Shown: piece after piece, positions 52,116-61,781 of the stretch
Numbering within the stretch: position 1 is the stretch's first letter
Layout of the letters: each line of letters opens with the position of its first letter
Assembly (NCBI RefSeq): GCF_009760925.1
Contig: NZ_VRLV01000004.1
Coordinates: forward strand, 312,308-376,307
Direction: 5' to 3'
Origin: Nonomuraea typhae
Lineage (GTDB): Bacteria; Actinomycetota; Actinomycetes; Streptosporangiales; Streptosporangiaceae
Length of the DNA: 64,000 nt
Notes under the pieces: generated by a model
Seen by the model: only the letters and a program-made list of their open reading frames with translations
What the model was told of the DNA's origin: nothing
The model's database searches: none
Program-made: the position numbers and the translations under genes

Positions 52116-53270
52116 ATGACGACGTTGTCCTGGGAGCGGGCGCGCGACCTCGCCGCCGCGCTCGCCCATGCCCCCGCCCCCGCCGACGTCCCGCTGTCCG
52201 AGGCGTACGGCTGCCGCCTCGCCGAGCCCCTCCGGGCCCTGGTCCCGGTGCCCGGGGCGGACGTGTCGGCCATGGACGGCTACGCGGTCTGCGGCCCGCC
52301 GCCCTGGCGGGTGACCGGCCGGGTGCTGGCCGGGGGCGCGCCCGGCCCGGCGTTGTCCGGCGGGGAGGCGGCGGAGATCGCCACCGGGGCGCCGGTGCCG
52401 GAGGGGACCTGGTCGGTGCTGCCGTACGAGGTCGCCGAGGCGGCGGACGGGTGGGTGAAGGGCGTGGCCGAGCGGGGCCGGCACGTCCGGTTCCGGGGTG
52501 AGGACGTTCCCGCGGGGGCCGTGGTGCTCGGGGCGGGGAGCGTGGTCACTCCTGCCGTGCTCGGGCTGGCCGCGGGGCTGGGGCACGATCGGCTGCGCGT
52601 GCTGGCCAAGCCCGCGGTGTCCGTCCTGGTGACCGGGGACGAGGTGGTCTTCGAGGGGTTGCCGGGGCCGGGGCGGGTGCGGGACGCCATCGGGCCCATG
52701 CTGCCCGGCCTGGTCGCGTGGGCGGGCGGCCGGGTGACCGGGAACCTCCGGCTGCCGGACGGAGCCGAGGCGCTGCGCGCGGCCCTCGCCGGGACCGCGC
52801 CCGGTTCCGGCCCGGCCGCTCCGGCGCGGCCCGCCGATGTCGTGGTGGTCTGCGGGGCCTCCTCGAAGGGTCCGGCCGACCACCTGCGGGCCGTTCTCGG
52901 CGATGCGGAGGTGCTGATCGACGGCGTGGCCGTACGTCCTGGACACCCGCAGATCCTGGCCAGGCTCGCGAGCGGGGCCTTGCTCGTCGGCCTGCCCGGC
53001 AACCCGTTCGCCGCGCTCGGGGCGGCCATGACGCTGCTCGTCCCGATCCTGGGCGGACCGCGCAGGGGCGAGATGAGCGCGCTGGCGGGGAAGGTCCGGG
53101 CGCATCCGCGTGACACCCGCCTGGTTCCGGTCCGCAGGGGGGAGAACGGGGCGGTTCCGGTGGGTCATGACCGGCCCGGGTCGTTGTGGGGCGCGGCCCT
53201 GGCCGAGGCGCTGGCGGTGGTGCCTCCGGGGTGGGAGGGCGGTCAGGTGGAGTTGATCGAGTTGCCGTAG
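52116..53270 (+). CDS. moeA: Molybdopterin molybdotransferase MoeA
   Basis: 384 aa, ATG with AAGGAG 7 bp upstream. MoeA motifs: [10 protein letters not shown] (about residues 49-58), [20 protein letters not shown], and VRPGHP followed by [12 protein letters not shown]. It inserts molybdate into molybdopterin, needed for the neighbouring formate dehydrogenase. Slightly shorter than usual (about 400). It stands alone behind the operator-like site. A genome-wide housekeeping MoeA may exist elsewhere. Confidence 0.88.
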   Translation: MTTLSWERARDLAAALAHAPAPADVPLSEAYGCRLAEPLRALVPVPGADVSAMDGYAVCGPPPWRVTGRVLAGGAPGPALSGGEAAEIATGAPVPEGTWSVLPYEVAEAADGWVKGVAERGRHVRFRGEDVPAGAVVLGAGSVVTPAVLGLAAGLGHDRLRVLAKPAVSVLVTGDEVVFEGLPGPGRVRDAIGPMLPGLVAWAGGRVTGNLRLPDGAEALRAALAGTAPGSGPAAPARPADVVVVCGASSKGPADHLRAVLGDAEVLIDGVAVRPGHPQILARLASGALLVGLPGNPFAALGAAMTLLVPILGGPRRGEMSALAGKVRAHPRDTRLVPVRRGENGAVPVGHDRPGSLWGAALAEALAVVPPGWEGGQVELIELP

Positions 53271-53314
53271 AGGTCTGGACAGGCCGATCGGGAGAGGGTA
53301 ACCATGGCGTCATA

Positions 53315-53328
53315 CGGTATGCAGTATG
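53315..53328 (+). promoter_or_regulatory. Putative GntR operator before the formyl-CoA operon
   Basis: CGGTATGCAGTATG, one base different from the moeA site, 29 bp before the ATG of the ThDP enzyme at 53358. Confidence 0.6.
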
Positions 53329-53357
53329 CGGGAGACAGTCGCCGGAAAGGATAGAGG

Positions 53358-55022
53358 ATGTCCGAAACGATCTCTGGCGGTCATCTGGTAGCGAAGGCGC
53401 TCAAGGCAGAAGGCGTGGACGTGATCTACACGCTCTGCGGCGGGCACATCATCGACATCTACGATGGCTGCGTCGACGAGGGCATCGAGGTCATCGACGT
53501 CCGCCACGAACAGGTGGCCGCGCACGCCGCCGACGGCTATGCGCGCGTCACCGGCAAGCCGGGCTGCGCGGTGGTCACCGCGGGACCGGGCACGACCGAC
53601 GCGGTCACCGGCGTGGCCAACGCCTTCCGCGCCGAGAGCCCGATGCTCCTCATCGGCGGCCAGGGCGCGCTCAGCCAGCACAAGATGGGCTCGCTGCAGG
53701 ACCTGCCGCACGTCGACATGATGACCCCGATCACCAAGTTCGCCGCGACGGTGCCCAGCACGGAGCGCGTGGCCGACATCGTCTCGATGGCCTTCCGCGA
53801 GTGCTTCCACGGCGCGCCGGGCCCGTCGTTCCTCGAGATCCCGCGGGACGTCCTCGACGCCAAGATCCCGCTGGAGAAGGCCAGGATCCCCAAGAACTAC
53901 CGCGCCTCCACCCGCCAGCAGGGCGACCCCGAGGCCATCGAGCGCCTGGCCGGCATGCTGGCCCACGCCGAGAAGCCGTGCATCCTGCTCGGCAGCCAGG
54001 TCTGGACCTGCCGCGCCACCGACGCGGCCACCGACTTCGTGCGCGGGCTCAACATCCCGGCCTACATGAACGGCTCCGGCCGCGGCACCCTGCCGCCCGG
54101 CGACCCGCACCACTTCCAGCTCTCCCGCAGGTACGCCTTCACCGAGGCCGACCTGATCATCATCGTCGGCACGCCGTTCGACTTCAGGATGGGGTACGGC
54201 AAGCGGCTCAGCCCCTCGGCCACCGTGGTCCAGATCGACCTCGACTACCGCACCGTCGGCAAGAACCGCGACGTCGACCTGGGCATCGTCGGCGACGCCG
54301 GGCTCATCCTCACCGGCGCCCTCCAGGCCGCCGGCGGCCGGATCAACGACGCGGTCGCCAAGCGCAAGGCCTGGATGGACGAGCTGCGCGCGGTCGAGAC
54401 CCAGGCGTACGAGAAGCGCCTGCCCAGGCAGCTGTCCGGCAGCGACCCCATCGACCCGTACCGCCTCGTCCACGAGATCAACGAGTTCCTGACCGAGGAC
54501 ACGATCTACATCGGCGACGGCGGCGACATCGTCACCTTCTCCGGCCAGGTCGTCCAGCCGAAGTCGCCCGGCCACTGGATGGACCCGGGCCCGCTCGGCA
54601 CGCTGGGCGTCGGCATGGCCTTCGCGATGGCCGCCAAGCAGGCCCGCCGCGACAAGGAGGTCCTGTGCCTGTTCGGCGACGGCGCCTTCTCGCTGACCGG
54701 CTGGGACTTCGAGACGATGATCCGCTTCGACCTGCCGTTCATCGGCGTCATCGGCAACAACTCCTCGATGAACCAGATCAGGTACGGCCAGGCCGTCAAG
54801 TACGGCGAGGCCAGGGGGCGGGTCGGCAACACCCTGGGCGACATCCGCTACGGCGACTTCGCCAAGCTGCTCGGCGGTCACGGCGAGGAGGTCCGCGACC
54901 CGGAGGAGATCGGCCCGGCCCTGCAGAGGGCGCGCGAGTCGGGCAAGCCCTCCCTGATCAACGTGTGGGTCGACCCCGAGGTCTACGCGCCCGGCACCAT
55001 GAACCAGACGATGTACAAGTGA
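53358..55022 (+). CDS. ThDP-dependent acyl-CoA lyase/decarboxylase (2-hydroxyacyl-CoA lyase or oxalyl-CoA decarboxylase-like)
   Basis: 554 aa, AAAGGA upstream. Three ThDP-enzyme domains: N-terminal with catalytic Glu51 ([16 protein letters not shown]), central domain, and C-terminal ThDP/Mg site ([15 protein letters not shown] ... [12 protein letters not shown]). Databases tend to call this type acetolactate synthase, but the next gene is a formyl-CoA transferase, pointing to an acyl-CoA substrate and formyl-CoA product. The C-terminus GTMNQTMYK and the general sequence look closer to actinobacterial 2-hydroxyacyl-CoA lyases (known member: Actinomycetospora, acting on 2-hydroxyisobutyryl-CoA) than to E. 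coli/Oxalobacter Oxc. Substrate open. Confidence 0.75.
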   Translation: MSETISGGHLVAKALKAEGVDVIYTLCGGHIIDIYDGCVDEGIEVIDVRHEQVAAHAADGYARVTGKPGCAVVTAGPGTTDAVTGVANAFRAESPMLLIGGQGALSQHKMGSLQDLPHVDMMTPITKFAATVPSTERVADIVSMAFRECFHGAPGPSFLEIPRDVLDAKIPLEKARIPKNYRASTRQQGDPEAIERLAGMLAHAEKPCILLGSQVWTCRATDAATDFVRGLNIPAYMNGSGRGTLPPGDPHHFQLSRRYAFTEADLIIIVGTPFDFRMGYGKRLSPSATVVQIDLDYRTVGKNRDVDLGIVGDAGLILTGALQAAGGRINDAVAKRKAWMDELRAVETQAYEKRLPRQLSGSDPIDPYRLVHEINEFLTEDTIYIGDGGDIVTFSGQVVQPKSPGHWMDPGPLGTLGVGMAFAMAAKQARRDKEVLCLFGDGAFSLTGWDFETMIRFDLPFIGVIGNNSSMNQIRYGQAVKYGEARGRVGNTLGDIRYGDFAKLLGGHGEEVRDPEEIGPALQRARESGKPSLINVWVDPEVYAPGTMNQTMYK

Positions 55023-55030
55023 GGCCCCAG

Positions 55031-56254
55031 ATGACAGCACTGGAAGGCGTCCGCGTCCTCGACATGACCCACGTCCAGTCCGGGCCCTCGGCCACCCAGC
55101 TGCTCGCCTGGCTCGGCGCCGACGTGGTCAAGCTGGAGGCGCCCACCGGCGACATCACCCGCCAGCAACTGCGGGACGCGCCCGGCGTCGACAGCCTCTA
55201 CTTCACGATGCTCAACTGCAACAAGCGCAGCATCACCCTGAACATGAAGTCCGAGCGGGGCAAGGAGCTGTTCACCGGGCTGGTGAAGGACGCCGACATC
55301 CTGGTCGAGAACTTCGGCCCGGGCGCGGTGGACCGGATGGGCTTCACCTGGGAACGCCTCCAGGAGCTCAACCCGCGCCTCATCTACGCCTCGATCAAGG
55401 GCTTCGGGGCGGGCAAGTACGCCTCCTACAAGGCGTACGAGGTCATCGCCCAGGCCATGGGCGGCTCCATGAGCACCACGGGCTTCGAGGAGGGCCCGCC
55501 GCTGGCCACCGGCGCGCAGATCGGCGACTCGGGCACCGGCGTGCACGCGGTCGCGGGCATTCTGGCCGCCCTGTACCAGCGGGAGAGCAGCGGCCGGGGG
55601 CAGCGGGTGCAGGTGGCCATGCAGCACGCCGTACTCAATCTGTGCCGGGTGAAGCTGCGTGACCAGCAGCGCCTGGCGCACGGCCCGCTGCGTGAGTACC
55701 CGAACCGGACCTTCGGCGACGAGGTGCCGCGCAGCGGCAACGCCAGCGGCGGCGGCCAGCCCGGCTGGGCGGTGCGCTGCGCGCCCGGCGGGCCCAACGA
55801 CTACATCTACGTGATCGTCCAGCCGGTCGGCTGGACGCCGCTGTCAAAGATCATCGGCCGCCCCGAGCTGGCCGAGGACCCCGAGTGGGCCACGCCAGAG
55901 GCCCGGTTGCCCAAGCTCGACAAGATGTTCCAGCTCATCGAGGAGTGGACGATCCGCCACGACAAGTGGACCGTCCTCGACCAGCTCAACGCCGCGAACG
56001 TCCCGTGCGGCCCGATCCTGTCGACCAGGGAGCTGGCCGAGGACGAGAGCCTGCGCGAGGAGGGCATCGTCGTGAAGGTGCCGCACCCGGAACGCGGCGA
56101 GTTCGTGACCGTGGGCAGCCCGCTGCAGTTGTCGGACTCGCCGGTCGAGGTGCGCACGCCGCCGCTGCTGGGCGAGCACAACGCGGAGATCTACGGCGCG
56201 CTCGGGGTGAGCGCGGGCGAGCTGGCCGAGCTTAAGACGAACGGAGTCATCTGA
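55031..56254 (+). CDS. frc: Formyl-CoA transferase-like class-III CoA transferase
   Basis: 407 aa, ATG 8 bp after the lyase stop. Strong match to Frc/Yfd[43 protein letters not shown], catalytic Asp166 in [21 protein letters not shown] and the glycine loop GGGQPGW (240-246). Frc moves CoA from formyl-CoA to oxalate, giving formate and oxalyl-CoA. In this operon it may use oxalate or another acid as acceptor. Confidence 0.88.
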   Translation: MTALEGVRVLDMTHVQSGPSATQLLAWLGADVVKLEAPTGDITRQQLRDAPGVDSLYFTMLNCNKRSITLNMKSERGKELFTGLVKDADILVENFGPGAVDRMGFTWERLQELNPRLIYASIKGFGAGKYASYKAYEVIAQAMGGSMSTTGFEEGPPLATGAQIGDSGTGVHAVAGILAALYQRESSGRGQRVQVAMQHAVLNLCRVKLRDQQRLAHGPLREYPNRTFGDEVPRSGNASGGGQPGWAVRCAPGGPNDYIYVIVQPVGWTPLSKIIGRPELAEDPEWATPEARLPKLDKMFQLIEEWTIRHDKWTVLDQLNAANVPCGPILSTRELAEDESLREEGIVVKVPHPERGEFVTVGSPLQLSDSPVEVRTPPLLGEHNAEIYGALGVSAGELAELKTNGVI

Positions 56255-58369
56255 ATGTCCCCCAGGGAAGTCATCGAGAAGGCGCTGGCGGAGGGCCGCA
56301 CGGCCCTGACCGCGCCCGAGGGCCGCCAGATCTGCGCGGCGTACGGCATCGCCACGCCGGGCGAGGGCTTGGCCGGCTCGGCCGACGAAGCGGTGGATAT
56401 TTCGCGAAAAATCGGGATGCCGGTGGTCCTGAAGATCGTGTCGCCGGACATCCTGCACAAGACCGACGCCGGCGGCGTGCTCGTCGGCCTCAAGAGCGCC
56501 GAGGAGGTCCGCGCGGGCTACGCGACGATCCTGGCCAACGCCCGCGCCCACAACCCGGCCGCCCGCATCGACGGCGTGCAGGTGCAGCAGCTCGTCGGCG
56601 GCGGCCACGAGGTCATCGTCGGCGCGGTCACCGACCCCACCTTCGGCAAGATCGTCGCCTTCGGCCTGGGCGGTGTCCTCGTCGAAGTGCTGAAGGACGT
56701 CACCTTCCGTCTCGCCCCGGTTTCGGGTGATGATGCGCTCACGATGCTCGACGACATCCAAGCGGCGGAAGTGCTGCGTGGGGCGCGCGGGGCGGAACCC
56801 GCCGACCGCGCCGCTCTCGCCGGGCTCATCGAGCGGGTCGGCGAACTCGTCGGTGACCACCCCGAGATCGTCGAGATCGACCTGAACCCCGTCTTCGCCT
56901 CCGCCTCCGGCGCGGTCGCCGCCGACGTGCGCATCCTCGTCGGCGCGGCCCCCGCGCCCGTCGAACGCCTGCCCAGGGAGCAGATCCTCGCCCAGATGAC
57001 GCGCATCTTCAGGCCGCGGGCCATCGCCGTCATCGGCGCCTCCGCCGAACAGGGCAAGATCGGCAACTCGGTGATGCGCAACCTCATCAACGGCGGCTAC
57101 CAGGGGCGGATCTTCCCGATCAACCCCAAGGCCGCCGACATCATGGGGCTGCCCGCCTACAAGAGCATCGCCGACGTGCCCTACGAGGTGGACGTGGCGG
57201 TCTTCGCCATCCCCGCCGCGTTCGTGGCGCCGGCGCTGGAAGAGGCGGGCAAGAAGGGGGTTGCCGGCGCGATCATGATCCCCTCCGGGTTCGCCGAGAC
57301 CGGCAACGCCGACGGGCAGCGGGAGATCGTGGAGATCGCCCGGCGGCACGGCGTGCGCATGCTCGGGCCCAACATCTACGGCTACTACTACACGCCGGAA
57401 AACCTCTGCGCCACGTTCTGCACGCCGTACGACGTCAAGGGCAGCGTCGCGCTGACCTCGCAGAGCGGCGGCATCGGCATGGCCATCCTGGGCTTCAGCC
57501 GTACCACCAAAATGGGCGTCTCGGCGATCGTCGGCGTCGGCAACAAGGCCGACGTGGACGAGGACGACCTGCTCACCTTCTTCGAGCAGGACGACAACAC
57601 CAGCGCGGTCGCCATGCACCTGGAGGACCTCAAGGACGGGCGCGGGTTCGTCGAGGCCGCGCGCCGGGTCGTCCGCCGCAAACCGGTCATCGTCCTCAAA
57701 GCCGGGCGCACCGCCATGGGCGCGCGGGCGGCCGGCTCGCACACCGGAGCCCTGGCCGGGGACGACAAGGTCTACGACGACATCCTGCGCCAGGCCGGAG
57801 TCGTGCGGGCGCCCGGCCTCAACGACATGCTCGAGTACGCCAGGGCGCTGCCCCTGCTGCCGGCGCCCCAGGGCGAGAACGTCGTCATCATCACCGGCGC
57901 GGGCGGCTCCGGCGTGCTGCTGTCCGACGCCTGCGTGGACGCCGGGCTCACGCTCATGGAGATCCCGCCCGACCTCGACGAGGCATTCCGCGCCTACATC
58001 CCGCCCTTCGGCGCCGCGGGCAACCCCATCGACATCACCGGGGGCGAACCGCCCTCGACCTACGAGAACACGGTCCGCCTCGGGCTGTCCGACGAACGCA
58101 TCCACGCGCTCGTCCTCGGCTACTGGCACACGATCGTGACCCCGCCCATGGTCTTCGCGGAGCTGATCGCCCGCGTCGTGGCCGAGGAGCGGGCCAAGGG
58201 CAACGTCAAGCCGGTCGTCGCGTCCCTGGCCGGCGACACCGAGGTCGAGGAGGCCAGCGAGTACCTGTTCGAACACGGCGTCATCGCCTATCCCTACACC
58301 ACGGAAAAGCCCGTGGCCGTCCTCGGTGCCAAGTACCGCTGGGCCAGGGCTGCAGGGCTGCTGCGTTAG
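56255..58369 (+). CDS. NDP-forming acyl-CoA synthetase
   Basis: 704 aa, ATG directly after the frc stop. Domain order: ATP-grasp (residues 1-225, GMPVVLKIVSPDILHKTDAGGV), CoA-binding Rossmann (about 245-375, FRPRAIAVIGASAEQGKIGNSV), then succinyl-CoA-ligase-like part (SVALTSQSGGIGMAIL; GSHTGALAGDD). The ATP-grasp part is N-terminal, the less common order. It would activate an acid to its CoA ester with ADP or GDP formed. Its place suggests priming the CoA-transferase cycle or activating the pathway substrate. Confidence 0.85.
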   Translation: MSPREVIEKALAEGRTALTAPEGRQICAAYGIATPGEGLAGSADEAVDISRKIGMPVVLKIVSPDILHKTDAGGVLVGLKSAEEVRAGYATILANARAHNPAARIDGVQVQQLVGGGHEVIVGAVTDPTFGKIVAFGLGGVLVEVLKDVTFRLAPVSGDDALTMLDDIQAAEVLRGARGAEPADRAALAGLIERVGELVGDHPEIVEIDLNPVFASASGAVAADVRILVGAAPAPVERLPREQILAQMTRIFRPRAIAVIGASAEQGKIGNSVMRNLINGGYQGRIFPINPKAADIMGLPAYKSIADVPYEVDVAVFAIPAAFVAPALEEAGKKGVAGAIMIPSGFAETGNADGQREIVEIARRHGVRMLGPNIYGYYYTPENLCATFCTPYDVKGSVALTSQSGGIGMAILGFSRTTKMGVSAIVGVGNKADVDEDDLLTFFEQDDNTSAVAMHLEDLKDGRGFVEAARRVVRRKPVIVLKAGRTAMGARAAGSHTGALAGDDKVYDDILRQAGVVRAPGLNDMLEYARALPLLPAPQGENVVIITGAGGSGVLLSDACVDAGLTLMEIPPDLDEAFRAYIPPFGAAGNPIDITGGEPPSTYENTVRLGLSDERIHALVLGYWHTIVTPPMVFAELIARVVAEERAKGNVKPVVASLAGDTEVEEASEYLFEHGVIAYPYTTEKPVAVLGAKYRWARAAGLLR

Positions 58370-58443
58370 AGCCGAACGCAGCGGGCGAGGGGGCACATCG
58401 GGGCAGCGCACGAGAACTCACCAACCCCCCAGGAGGTCCGTAG

Positions 58444-59931
58444 GTGGACACATCCAAACCACCGGCGGCTACGGCGCCACCGGTCGAGGACGAACGCGTA
58501 TGGAAAGCGGGCCGGCTGGAGCCGATGCCCATCAGGAAACTGCCCGACGCGCCCCCGTCGGTGCACATTCTCGGACCGACCGTCTTCCTGGTCGCCCTGG
58601 GCGTGGGAATGGGCGAGTCGTACATGTGGCCCAGGCTCGTGCTGCTGTTCGGGCCGGAGATCAGGTGGTTGTTCCTCATCGGCGTCACCCTGCAGGCCGT
58701 GGTCATGCTGGAGATGGCCCGCTACGCCATGGCCACGGGGGAGAGCATCTTCTCCGGCGCGGCCCGGGTGTTCAAGCCGATCATGTGGTTCTTCTTCGTG
58801 GTCGCCATCGCCGTCTACATCTGGCCGGGACACCTGTCCGCGGGCGCGGCGGCCTTCGAGGAGATCACCGGCATCCCGTGGGTCCTCACCGCGGTCATCG
58901 GGCTGATCCTGGTCGGCGTGGTCTTCTCGCTGGCCAAGGTCATCTACAACGTGCTGGAGAACGTGCTGTCGCTGCTGATCGGGGCACTGGTCGTGGGCAC
59001 CGCGGTGGTCGCTGCCATGGTCGGCTCCTGGGGCGACGTGGTCTCCACCATCAGCGGCATGTTCTCCTTCGGCTACCTGCCGCCCGAGGCGCTGTCGGCC
59101 GCCTGGTTCCCCGTCATCGTCGGGGCCTGCGCGTTCGCCGGGCCGTCCGGGATGCAGCAGATGTGGTACACGCTGCATCTGCGCGACTCCGGAGCCGGCA
59201 TGGGCGCGCACATCCCGCGCATCCGCGGCCTGCGGCACGCCGGCGAAGAAGAGGCCATGCCCTCGCGCGGCTTCATGTTCGACACCGACGACCCGGCCGA
59301 GATGGCCAAGTGGAAGGGCTGGCGGCGCTGGGTCACCTTCGACGCGCTGCTGCTGTTCTGGGGCGTGACCATGCTGGTCACCATCTCCTTCACGGTCATC
59401 GCCCAGGCCGCGGTGCGGCAGAACCCGGGCGTGCGCACGATCATCTCCGGCGACGACCGCGAGGTTGCGCTCACCGCCATGTCGGACGCCGTCTCCTCGG
59501 CGGGCAGCTCGGTGCTCGGGGTGGTCTTCCTCGGCTTCATCGCGCTGATCGGCCTCAACGCCACGCTCGGGCTGTTCGACTCGTTCTCGCGCGGGCAGGC
59601 CGACATGACCTACAACTTCGTCCCCGGGGCGAAGAAGCGGAAGATGTCGCACCTGTACGCCGGGTTCCTCTGGGGCGTGATCATCTTCGGCATCCTGATC
59701 CTGCTCTTCGGACCCGCCGACGGGCCCAGCGGGATCCTGGACACGCTGGCGTTCCTGTCCACCTTCGCCATGGGCGCCTACTGCGTCACGCTGCTCCTGG
59801 TCAACAACCGCATGCTGCCCAAGCCGATCCGGCCCAGGTGGTGGAGCAACGTGATCATCGGCTTCGGCGCGGTGTTCTACCTCGGCATGCTGTTCTACAG
59901 CCTGTTCGCCTACGGCGTGGTCGTGGGCTGA
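58444..59931 (+). CDS. Nramp-related transporter lacking canonical metal motifs
   Basis: 495 aa, GTG with AGGAGGT 8 bp upstream. About eleven TM helices in the Nramp/LeuT pattern. At TM1, where Nramp has DPGN, this protein has ALGVGMGESYMWP. At TM6, where Nramp has M/A-P-H, it has CAFAGPSGMQQMWY. The metal ligands are thus absent. It follows the acyl-CoA synthetase at 74 bp, so an organic-acid substrate is more plausible than Mn or Fe. Function inferred only from context. Confidence 0.72.
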   Translation: MDTSKPPAATAPPVEDERVWKAGRLEPMPIRKLPDAPPSVHILGPTVFLVALGVGMGESYMWPRLVLLFGPEIRWLFLIGVTLQAVVMLEMARYAMATGESIFSGAARVFKPIMWFFFVVAIAVYIWPGHLSAGAAAFEEITGIPWVLTAVIGLILVGVVFSLAKVIYNVLENVLSLLIGALVVGTAVVAAMVGSWGDVVSTISGMFSFGYLPPEALSAAWFPVIVGACAFAGPSGMQQMWYTLHLRDSGAGMGAHIPRIRGLRHAGEEEAMPSRGFMFDTDDPAEMAKWKGWRRWVTFDALLLFWGVTMLVTISFTVIAQAAVRQNPGVRTIISGDDREVALTAMSDAVSSAGSSVLGVVFLGFIALIGLNATLGLFDSFSRGQADMTYNFVPGAKKRKMSHLYAGFLWGVIIFGILILLFGPADGPSGILDTLAFLSTFAMGAYCVTLLLVNNRMLPKPIRPRWWSNVIIGFGAVFYLGMLFYSLFAYGVVVG

Positions 59932-60323
59932 TGGCGATCCGGCACAGCCTCGAACCCGCCCTGCCCGGGGCGGCCATCGGAGCGGTCGCCGGGCTCGCCG
60001 CCGGTGGGCTGACCCTGCTCGCAGGGCAGCCCGCCGGACGGGCCGCGCTGTCCGCCCTCGCGCTGGCCGTACCCCTCGCCCTCTTCGGAGGGGCGTACGG
60101 CCTGCTGCGTGACCGCCCGCCGTTCAAACCCGGAGCCTTCGCGCCCGTCGCGTTGTTCTGGATGGTCGCCTTCCCGCTGTCCCGGCTCCTGCAGGAGAGC
60201 CTGGCCGGGGCGGGGATGCGTGACGGCGTGCTCACCTTCCTCGGCTACCAGGCGATGGTGAGCGTCGGATTCGCCATCGGCTTCGTGTGGCTGCACGAAC
60301 GCCTGACCGTGAGGAGAAGATGA
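59931..60323 (+). CDS. Small membrane protein of unknown family
   Basis: 130 aa; the ATG shares a base with the transporter stop (TGATG). Four hydrophobic segments: GAAIGAVAGLAAGGLTLLAG, ALSALALAVPLALFGGAYGLL, FAPVALFWMVAFPLSRLL, FLGYQAMVSVGFAIGFVWL. Coupled to both neighbours, so it may be an accessory subunit of the transporter. No homologue recognised. Confidence 0.65.
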   Translation: MAIRHSLEPALPGAAIGAVAGLAAGGLTLLAGQPAGRAALSALALAVPLALFGGAYGLLRDRPPFKPGAFAPVALFWMVAFPLSRLLQESLAGAGMRDGVLTFLGYQAMVSVGFAIGFVWLHERLTVRRR

Positions 60324-61282
60324 ACCTGCCCACGTGGGTCTGGCTGGCCACGATCGGCGGCTTCGGCCTCATCCTCGCCCTCGACTTCTACCTCGTCGCC
60401 CGCAACCCCCGCGAACCCTCCTTCCGGGAGTGCGTCGGCTGGGTCTCCTTCTACGTGGCCCTGGCCGTGGTGTTCGGCATCGGCCTGCTGGCGTTCACGG
60501 GACCCGGCCGCGGCGGGGAGTTCTTCGCCGGCTGGATCACCGAGTACTCCCTCAGCGTGGACAACCTCTTCGTCTTCCTGCTGATCATGAGCCGCTTCCA
60601 GGTGCCGCGGCAGTACCGGCAGAAGGTGCTGCTCATCGGCATCGTGCTGGCGCTGCTCATGCGCGGCGCCTTCATCGCGGCAGGGGCCGAGGCGGTGACC
60701 CGCTTCGACTGGCTCTTCTACGTCTTCGGCGCCTTCCTCGTCTACACCGCGTGGAAGCTGATCGGGCACGAGGAAGAGGAGGCAGAGTTCTCGGAGAACA
60801 TCGCGCTGCGCGCCGTGCGCCGCGTGCTGCCTGCCACCGACGCCTACCACGGCGCCCGCCTGACCGTGCATCAGGGCCGCCGCATGGTGACCCCGATGCT
60901 CATCGTCATGGTCGCCATCGGCACCACCGACCTGCTGTTCGCCCTGGACTCCATCCCGGCCATCTTCGGGCTGACCAAGGAGCCGTACCTGGTGTTCACC
61001 GCGAACGCCTTCGCGCTCATGGGGCTGCGGCAGCTGTTCTTCCTCATCGGGGGACTGCTGGACCGCCTGGTCTACCTGAGCAAGGGGCTCTCGGTCGTGC
61101 TGGCGTTCATCGGGGTCAAACTGATCCTGGAGGCGCTGCACAACGACGGGGTGTCCTGGGCGCCGGAGATCCCGATCCTGGTCTCGCTCGGGGTCATCAT
61201 CGGCACCCTCGCCGTCACCACCGTGCTCAGTCTGCTGAAGTCGTCCCGTGCCGCCCGGGACGAGGAACCTGCGGAGCAGTGA
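60320..61282 (+). CDS. TerC/Alx-family integral membrane protein
   Basis: 320 aa, ATG with GAGGAG 3 bp before, overlapping the previous stop (ATGA). About nine TM helices. Family motifs: WITEYSLSVDNLFVFLLIMSRF (conserved acidic residues) and IGTTDLLFALDSIPAIFGLT. Members export metal ions such as Mn2+ or give tellurite resistance. End of the lyase-frc-synthetase-transporter operon; its link to the pathway is unclear. Confidence 0.88.
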   Translation: MNLPTWVWLATIGGFGLILALDFYLVARNPREPSFRECVGWVSFYVALAVVFGIGLLAFTGPGRGGEFFAGWITEYSLSVDNLFVFLLIMSRFQVPRQYRQKVLLIGIVLALLMRGAFIAAGAEAVTRFDWLFYVFGAFLVYTAWKLIGHEEEEAEFSENIALRAVRRVLPATDAYHGARLTVHQGRRMVTPMLIVMVAIGTTDLLFALDSIPAIFGLTKEPYLVFTANAFALMGLRQLFFLIGGLLDRLVYLSKGLSVVLAFIGVKLILEALHNDGVSWAPEIPILVSLGVIIGTLAVTTVLSLLKSSRAARDEEPAEQ

Positions 61283-61322
61283 CACCGGCCGCGGTGCGGG
61301 TGCGGCCGTGTCCGCCCCGCGG

Positions 61323-61757
61323 CTACACGCCTTCGGACTTGGCCACGAGCTTGGCCAGAGTGTGGCCGATCTGGATGAGGCTGGCCTTCATCTCGGCTTG
61401 GTCGTCCCTGATGACGGCGACCGTCTTCTCCATGTTGCCGACGGAGCGCTTGAGTACGACGATGTCTTCCTTCATCACGACGATGTCGGCCTTCATCTCA
61501 ACGATGTCGGCCTTCATCTCGATGATGTCGTACTTGACGGTTGTCATGTCGGCCTTGAGTACGACGATGTCCTTCTTGACGGTTGTCATGTCGGCCTTGA
61601 GTACGACGATGTCCTTCTTGACGGTTGTCATGTCGGCCTTGAGTACGACGATGTCCTTCTTGACGGTCGTCATGTCGGCCCTAAGGCCGGAGATGTCGCT
61701 TCTTGTCTCCCTGATGTCGGTCTCGACGCGGTCCATGCGTTCATCTAGATACGGCAT
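61323..61757 (-). CDS. Repetitive coiled-coil protein
   Basis: 144 aa, almost wholly one coiled coil. Heptad-like units of 14 residues repeat (KADMTTVKKDIVVL, nearly identical three times, then degenerate KYDIIEMKADIVEM). There are no cysteines and no TM segment. It resembles short cytosolic coiled-coil proteins of actinomycetes of unknown role; phage-tail or spindle-like scaffolds share the pattern, so homology is not safe. Stops close to the convergent TerC gene. Confidence 0.7.
   Translation of the reverse strand: MPYLDERMDRVETDIRETRSDISGLRADMTTVKKDIVVLKADMTTVKKDIVVLKADMTTVKKDIVVLKADMTTVKYDIIEMKADIVEMKADIVVMKEDIVVLKRSVGNMEKTVAVIRDDQAEMKASLIQIGHTLAKLVAKSEGV
61531..61680 (-). repeat. 42-bp minisatellite in the coiled-coil gene
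   Basis: Units at 61531-61572, 61573-61614 and 61615-61656 and a partial one to 61680 are almost identical (two variant bases at the start of unit 1, one change in the last). Each adds exactly two heptads. Recent expansion is likely because synonymous sites are also conserved. Confidence 0.9.
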
Positions 61758-61781
61758 AGACCCATGGTAACGGATGGTGAA

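Noticed and set aside
53358..55022. Plain acetolactate synthase (ilvB) call
   Set aside because: No ilvN partner or branched-chain genes nearby; operon with frc and an acyl-CoA synthetase points to an acyl-CoA substrate.
55844..58411. 855-codon reverse-strand frame opposite frc and the acyl-CoA synthetase
   Set aside because: Same antisense composition, no domain recognisable, and it covers two motif-complete genes.
61531..61680. CRISPR-like regular repeats
   Set aside because: No unique spacers: units abut directly and keep the reading frame of a coiled-coil gene.
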